Of a stretch of 64,000 nucleotides of DNA, positions 58,837 to 64,000 are shown piece after piece (the first letter of the stretch is position 1; each line of letters begins with the position of its first letter). The notes below the pieces were generated by a model. It had not been told where the DNA came from. It saw nothing but the letters and a program-made list of their open reading frames with translations, and made no database searches. The position numbers and the translations under genes were made by a program. Location: positions 1 through 64,000 of the forward strand of contig JAECYW010000026.1 of NCBI GenBank assembly GCA_023014335.1. The letters run 5' to 3'. Source of the stretch: Galerina marginata. Taxonomy: Eukaryota; Basidiomycota; Agaricomycetes; Agaricales; Galerinaceae.

Positions 58837-59542
58837 TGGGGAAGGGTGCAACTTGAGGCGGCTGATGTTAATTTAGGTGTTTTTCGGCGCTTCTTGGACT
58901 TTGTTGCACGGGCCACGGGGTACGACTGATACTTACTTATAGTGACGCACTCGCTCACTGCTATGGACAACACATTCGGTCATGAGATAATGGACATTTA
59001 TTACTAACTACGACACTAGAATCACGACTGGTACACGCTATTTTACGCGGTGCTGATACCTTGGGTTACTATATAATGTATCTTCCCGTCCCAGCCGTGG
59101 CCCTTCTGAGGGAAGAAGGATTTCTGCCAGTCGTAAAGCCCTCCAAACATCTAACATTTCACATCTAACACCCGGCCGGCTGAGAGATAGCAACAGGTCG
59201 CAAGTTCACGTGAGTGGCCATTAAATTATCTCGCTTTCTAAGGATGAGGCAGAGGTCGTTTCATCAGCACTTAAATTAAGCATTACAGAGCCTGAGCCGA
59301 TAAAGCTATTAGGGACCAAGGTAATACGACAGTTGTTACGATTGTTACGATTTGACATCTATCTACGCCTACAAGAGACTCAGGTTATTCTAATGGTACC
59401 CAGGTTTCAGTTTGAGAACAACTATTTAGGGTGAGTCATCCTTAATACACTCCTTCCTTCCTTCCTTCCCGCTTCACTCAATCGAATAACTCGCCCCTTT
59501 GCTCCATTGAACATAGCTGCTAATCCGCGTCAAACCTTTGAA
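58837..59542. other. Intergenic with short CCTT microsatellite
   Basis: Promoter region of DUF302 copy 1. A CCTT run of about five units lies at 59452-59470. Nothing else recognised. Confidence 0.5.
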
Positions 59543-60124
59543 ATGCCTAAGACCGTCACCTCATTCACGACGAAACTCGTCGAGTTCGACACGACTGTCC
59601 CATTCGCTGAAGTGATAGCGCGGCTTGATGTAGAGGTCAACAAAGTCGGCTCACAAGACATTATCGGGAAGCTGGTAAAGGCTGAGAGCCCGGAGGAGTG
59701 GAAGTCCCTCGTCACGGAAAGGATCGCTGGGACGGGTTTCCTGTAAGCCGACTATGCAATCCACGCATGACGGGATTCTTGAGCCCGCTCATTATCCCTC
59801 GGCAGATACTTCACGGAATTCCCCCACTACAAACTCCTGAAGATGGCAGACGGTGTCGAGAAGCCGGGAATGGTTGTATATGCTTTTGGTAACCCTTACG
59901 CGGGGCAAGTGATATTGAAGCAGAATCTAAAGGCCGCGTACAGCATACCGCCGCGCCTGTCGATTGTCGAGAAACCTGATGGCACCGGCACCATCGTCTC
60001 TTATCACCTCCCTTCCACTGTCATGGGCCAGCCGGACGGAAACAACGACCCGACTCTACAGGCCGCATTGGACGTTTTTGACGAGAAAATCGAGAAGATA
60101 GCCACGAGGATTACTGCTGTTTAA
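59543..60124 (+). CDS. DUF302-family protein, copy 1
   Basis: Exons 59543-59742 (200 nt) and 59806-60124 (319 nt) give 172 residues. The start at MPKTVTSFTTKLVEF is shared with copy 2, so the longer frame beginning at 59507 is not used. Features are VPFAEVIARLDVEVNKVGSQ, then FPHYKLLKMADGVEKPGMVV and YAFGNPYAGQVILKQN, ending in a helix (DEKIEKIATRIT). This matches the small alpha/beta fold of DUF302 (TT1751-like) proteins, whose biochemical role is not established. There is no signal peptide or membrane segment, so it is probably cytosolic. The intron (63 bp) is at the same codon in both copies. Confidence 0.78.
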
Positions 60125-61166
60125 GGTGTGCAGTCAATAGGGAGCTTAAGTTCGCTGTTCGGAGAAGTGATTAAGTCTGGCAGTCTTGATGCACATAGCG
60201 GAATGCTAAAAGATATGGAGAGAAGGGTTATTGGCCATGGTAGTGAAATGAATGGTGTTGAAATCAAGGCCGTAGCTATTCCTTTCTATTTGCTATTCGC
60301 TCGAGCCAGGCCGAGAAAGCAACTGGAAAATGACGAGCTGAGACGCGAATGCCGCAAGCAGAAAGAAGACGGCGTCCAACTTCTTTTTTTGAGAAAGTAT
60401 CCACAAATGGAAAGGTAATTTCTATTTTGGACGACTGTGTCGTATATATCAATCTTTGCATGAATACTAAATTGCATTCCCAAGATGTTCGTATTTGAGG
60501 TCTTCCGTATATGTATTCTGATTCTTTGTTGCTCCGATTTCACACCAATTTATTTGCGGTTCTCTGTAAAATGTTCGGCTCGTTCTAGAGTAAAGTTCCA
60601 TAACTTTCCCTCGTCTGTACATGTAGGGAGATATGTCACTCGTGTATCGAGAAGAAATGATTTCGTCCGCCAATAATACTAGGAGAGGGTCTGGACCCGC
60701 CTACTCAGACTCTCACTGCAAAACCATTCAGCCAGAAATGGAGCGGCTTAAAGAGCCCTGGAAGTGTCGGTGGCTGTTGAGTGGCTGCGAATTCAGCGAA
60801 ATTCGTTGCCGATAGCATACCACTGTGTCTTTGGACATGTGAATGTACATCCAGGCCGCTGGTTCACTGGACCAAAAACCACACACAGATGGTGAGGATG
60901 ACAAAAGAAAAAAGGATACCATATGTACCATTGCAGTATCAGACAAAAAATTAAGCACGAAGACTAGGTTTGTTGTGATCAGCAAAGGTCTACGTGTTTT
61001 ACCAGGAGGCCACTATGAAAGTCCGAAACTGCCCACCGCTTAACTATAGCTCGTCTGGTAGGCCAGCATAAAAGAGAGCTTCGCCCAAACCCCGCTCAAC
61101 TCAAGTTCTTCCCAACCTTCGCCTCCTTGCTTAAACTCAGCTGTTACTCATCGTCAGACCGTTGAA
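60125..61166. other. Intergenic between DUF302 copies
   Basis: No gene recognised. Short frames only. The last 100 bp are C/T-rich before the start of copy 2. Confidence 0.4.
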
Positions 61167-61756
61167 ATGCCCAAGACAGTTACCCCATTCACTACGAAAC
61201 TCGTCGAATTTGACACAACTGTCCCATTCGCTGAAGTGGTAGCGCGTCTCGAGGTCGAGGTCAACAAGGCAGGCTCACAGGACATTGTCGCCAAGCTCGT
61301 AAAGGCCGAAAGTCAGGACGAATGGAAGTCGCTTGTAACCGAAAGGACCGCTGAGACTGGCTTCCTGTAAGCCAATCATCCATGTTAAACAACAAAATAA
61401 ATGTTGGCTTGACGAGCGACGCTTTTTTCGTCCGTAGATACTTCATGGAAATCCCCCACTACAAGTTCCTGAAGATGGCAGATGGGGTCGAGAGGCCAGG
61501 AATGGTCGTTTATGCATTTGGAAATCCTTTTACGGGGGTAGCAGTCTTGAAGCACAACCCACTGGCTGCATACAGCATACCACCGCGCTTGTTGCTTCTC
61601 GAGAAACCTGATGGCACGGGCACCGTCGTCTCCTACCTTCTCCCTTCCACTGTCATGGGTGTGCCAACCGGAGAAAACGATCCGAGTCTGCAGGCGGTGT
61701 TAGAGATTTTGGACGAAAAGATAGAGAAGCTGGCCGCAAAGATCACTGCCGTATAG
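61167..61756 (+). CDS. DUF302-family protein, copy 2
   Basis: Exons 61167-61366 (200 nt) and 61438-61756 (319 nt) give 172 residues, the same exon lengths as copy 1. The two proteins are very similar along their length (for example TVTPFTTKLVEFDTTVPF and FPHYKFLKMADGVERPGMVV). Differences cluster in the middle and C-terminal helix. The intron (71 bp) has no obvious similarity to that of copy 1, so the duplication is not very recent. Same orientation as copy 1, about 1.0 kb apart. Confidence 0.78.
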
Positions 61757-61910
61757 GGTAGTCCGATAGAGGAATCAAAAAGTCCAACAGAAAACCACAC
61801 AAGGTATTTACACAAGTTGTACACACGAAACGGCGAGGTCTGAATTGAGTGTCCATTGTTAAAGAAATGCAGAGTCTTCAATACTCGAGTACAGGGGTAA
61901 TGTCGTCCTA

Positions 61911-62821
61911 CTAATGGCGTCGACTAAATCGTCTAAAGAAACGAAAAAAATTCACGATGCTGTGTGAGGAGTCCGAGGGTATATCTGTCTGAACGGCCAT
62001 CAACTCATCCAATTTTGCATTGATATCGAAACTCTGCGGCAGGTTATTGAGGAGAGTTTCGACAATTTTCTTGGCGCTTTCGTGGTCCTTTTTGAATTCC
62101 ATAACACTTGTACCTTCGCTAAGTAAATCCTTCCACTGCTTCTCCTCAAGTGCCAGTTGTCGCTGCTTGCTCTCACCGACGTTTGACTGATGCCACTTCG
62201 TCGTAGCAAGAACTATCCTTCGCGAGGTTCCTTGTGAATTTCCAAAGGAGTTACGCAGTATCGAGAGATCTGTACTACCCAGCGTGGAATAGCGATCATC
62301 TTGAATATTGTGCAGATAAATTACGCCTCCGTTAATAGGCCACCTGGACAATATGGAAACGTTTAGTAATTCTGGTGATCAAACGACACGGTTAACCTAC
62401 CTATTCTTGAGCCAGGCTGCCATTTGCTTCAAAATTTCCAAATCGGAGGCGTTGGGACTGTTGAAGCCTGGCGTGTCGACGATATATACTCGACGACCCA
62501 TGTGACGATCTATTTCGACCTCACGCAATTCCTTCGTACATGGGTCCTGTGTATGCCCGACAGGCATCAAAGAGGGGTTCCCCAGTAGATCGTTGATGAA
62601 CTGATTATTTGGTTTCAGAGGAGCATGGATATTCGTTACTTGGTTGGAAACTTACGGTACTCTTTCCAACGCCCGAGACACCAGTTACGCTACAGTCACG
62701 GGTTAAGAACATCGAGATGGGAGAGTCAGAGCGAATCTTACAAGATGACGATGTCATTGGTCGTATTATGGGGTGGTACAGCGACTGATGGACCTGGCCG
62801 GTTCTTCTGTTTCCTCCCCAT
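61911..62821 (-). CDS. P-loop GTPase, AIG1/IMAP-like fungal group
   Basis: Exons 62821-62742, 62689-62656, 62600-62401 and 62343-61911 (80, 34, 200 and 433 nt) give 248 residues in frame. GTPase motifs are in order: G1 VTGVSGVGKST, split from its neighbours by introns on both sides; G3 YIVDTPGFNSPN; and a G4-like LATTKWHQ, with Trp where classical GTPases have Asp-specific contacts. A helical C-terminal part ends in a basic NFFRFFRRFSRRH tail that could contact membranes. The convergent DUF302 copy 2 ends 155 bp away. Agaricomycetes carry many such genes of unknown role. Start chosen at the first ATG of the P-loop exon. Confidence 0.78.
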
Positions 62822-64000
62822 CGAAGCAGGAGTCGCAGTGTCAAGGTCGATAAAGGCCTGGTATGCTCACGGGCTTCGTTCAGAAGGATAAGTGCAAAGC
62901 AGGTCTATAAATGTGTGTGCACAAAGCGCAACCAATGGCATTTCGGTGGCCTTAAAGAATCATCGATTGGGAAGATAAGAGTCAAGATTGATGAAAAAAA
63001 CGTTGTTTCCGAGCCGCGTATTCTTGGATGTCAACGCCGTGCGAGAGGTTTTCAGCACAAAACACCATCAAGACTCGCATTTGAGTGCTCTCGCCTGCCA
63101 GTGCATGGCCGAAGCCTGGCGCCACGCTATTTCTTGCTGTGGGACAAAGGAGGGACTGTGAAACGTTGTGACAAGCTGAGAGACGGACTCGGATATCGGA
63201 CAGCTTTTCTTATGTAATCAAGTTTCGCACCCTCGAAAGCAGGGTGAGGCTGCCATGCTCTTCGTAACTCGACATTCAATTGAATTTCGTTTCATGATTG
63301 CCTACAAATGCATGGCTTTGCTGTGAAGGAGTCTTTCGTCGCTCGATCATTGATATTACACGATATCCTGAACAACAGGGGTGCCAGTTCCACGGTTCGG
63401 GTTGCGCTATTTTTTCACCGAGACCGTTGTAACCCACTTAGTTCATCCTTAGCTCATAAATAGATCCTGCACGGCAAGCTGTAACGCTGAGCCTTAACTA
63501 GCCCATATCTCTCCAATTTCTGGTTTTCCTGATTGCTGAATATTTATTGCTGATGCTCCCTGTCCCCGGATTTAACGACTCGCACAAATCTGTTTAAGAG
63601 ATTTTGGAGAGAATCGCGAAGTGCCTTGAGGGGTTCCACAGGTTATCTCGCTTATCGCTACAAGGATATCATATGCGTCGACGGTCCTTCCGACTACCGT
63701 TTTGAGGGCGCAGTCAGGCGCCGTTTTGAGATGTTTCTTCGAGTCTGCGGGAACAAAGCCCTCGGAAAAGTTGGTGTCAACTTGAAAGCGCAATAATCAT
63801 GAGATAGCATTATCATCCGCTTTACCACTCGCAATATAATGGTTCCACGGCGGCACTCCTCATAAAGGCTCTGAGTACTCCATCCATCAACATTAACCGG
63901 CGGTCGATATTACTGTATACTTTTTTTAGAAGAACGCAAGAATAAGTTCACTGGAATGTCGAGATTCTGTTTCGACTTGTCGTCGAACAAACAAACGAAT
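62822..64000. other. Intergenic, right edge
   Basis: No gene recognised. The frames at 62915-63217 (plus) and 63572-63793 (minus) lack motifs and splice support. The upstream region of the GTPase gene lies here. Confidence 0.4.

Noticed and set aside
1..64000. CRISPR arrays, bacterial operons, phage or plasmid features
   Set aside because: None present. Gene structure throughout is that of a fungal nuclear genome.

Overview
The window is nuclear DNA from a filamentous basidiomycete, most likely an Agaricomycete of the mushroom type. The basis is intron-dense genes (many introns of about 45-70 bp with GT-AG ends), a secreted GH7 cellobiohydrolase with a CBM1 tail, a nine-exon DUF6533-type seven-helix membrane protein, paired SET-domain proteins and IMAP-like P-loop GTPases. 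No rRNA, tRNA, CRISPR array, bacterial operon or viral gene was recognised.

Layout. 0.5-5.2 kb is a block of damaged gene copies: a frameshifted, truncated USP7/Ubp15-like deubiquitinase, a 5' fragment of a seven-helix protein gene, and a frameshifted copy of CDC20. 5.2-13.5 kb is gene-poor and repeat-rich. It holds five ~200-bp degenerate units, a scattered ~110-bp family, a 111-bp tandem pair and an exon-like repeat family. 13.5-20.7 kb holds the intact CDC20, the intact seven-helix protein gene, a hAT-like non-autonomous transposon in that gene's upstream region, and small genes. 20.7-24.2 kb is nearly empty. 24.3-26.1 kb is the GH7 cellobiohydrolase. 27.7-31.5 kb is the exportin CSE1/CAS. 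34.6-38.1 kb holds histidinol-phosphatase and an MCT-type transporter. 40.8-44.9 kb holds a Spo7-like phosphatase regulator, a small four-helix membrane protein, and a secreted histidine-phosphatase-fold protein lacking its catalytic histidines. 48-52 kb has two SET paralogues, one frameshifted. 52.9-58.8 kb holds an amidase and a membrane-anchored aspartic protease. 59.5-62.8 kb holds a tandem pair of DUF302 proteins and a P-loop GTPase.

The genes do not form one pathway. Housekeeping genes (CDC20, CSE1, HIS2, SPO7) sit among secreted or surface enzymes and lineage-specific families. The main theme is local duplication and decay. Two of the three broken copies at the left end have an intact relative 10-15 kb away in this same window, and the right half has two tandem paralogue pairs.

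Gene models were built by hand from splice signals, reading-frame continuity and family resemblance. Where exon lengths are given as summing to whole codons, I counted them.
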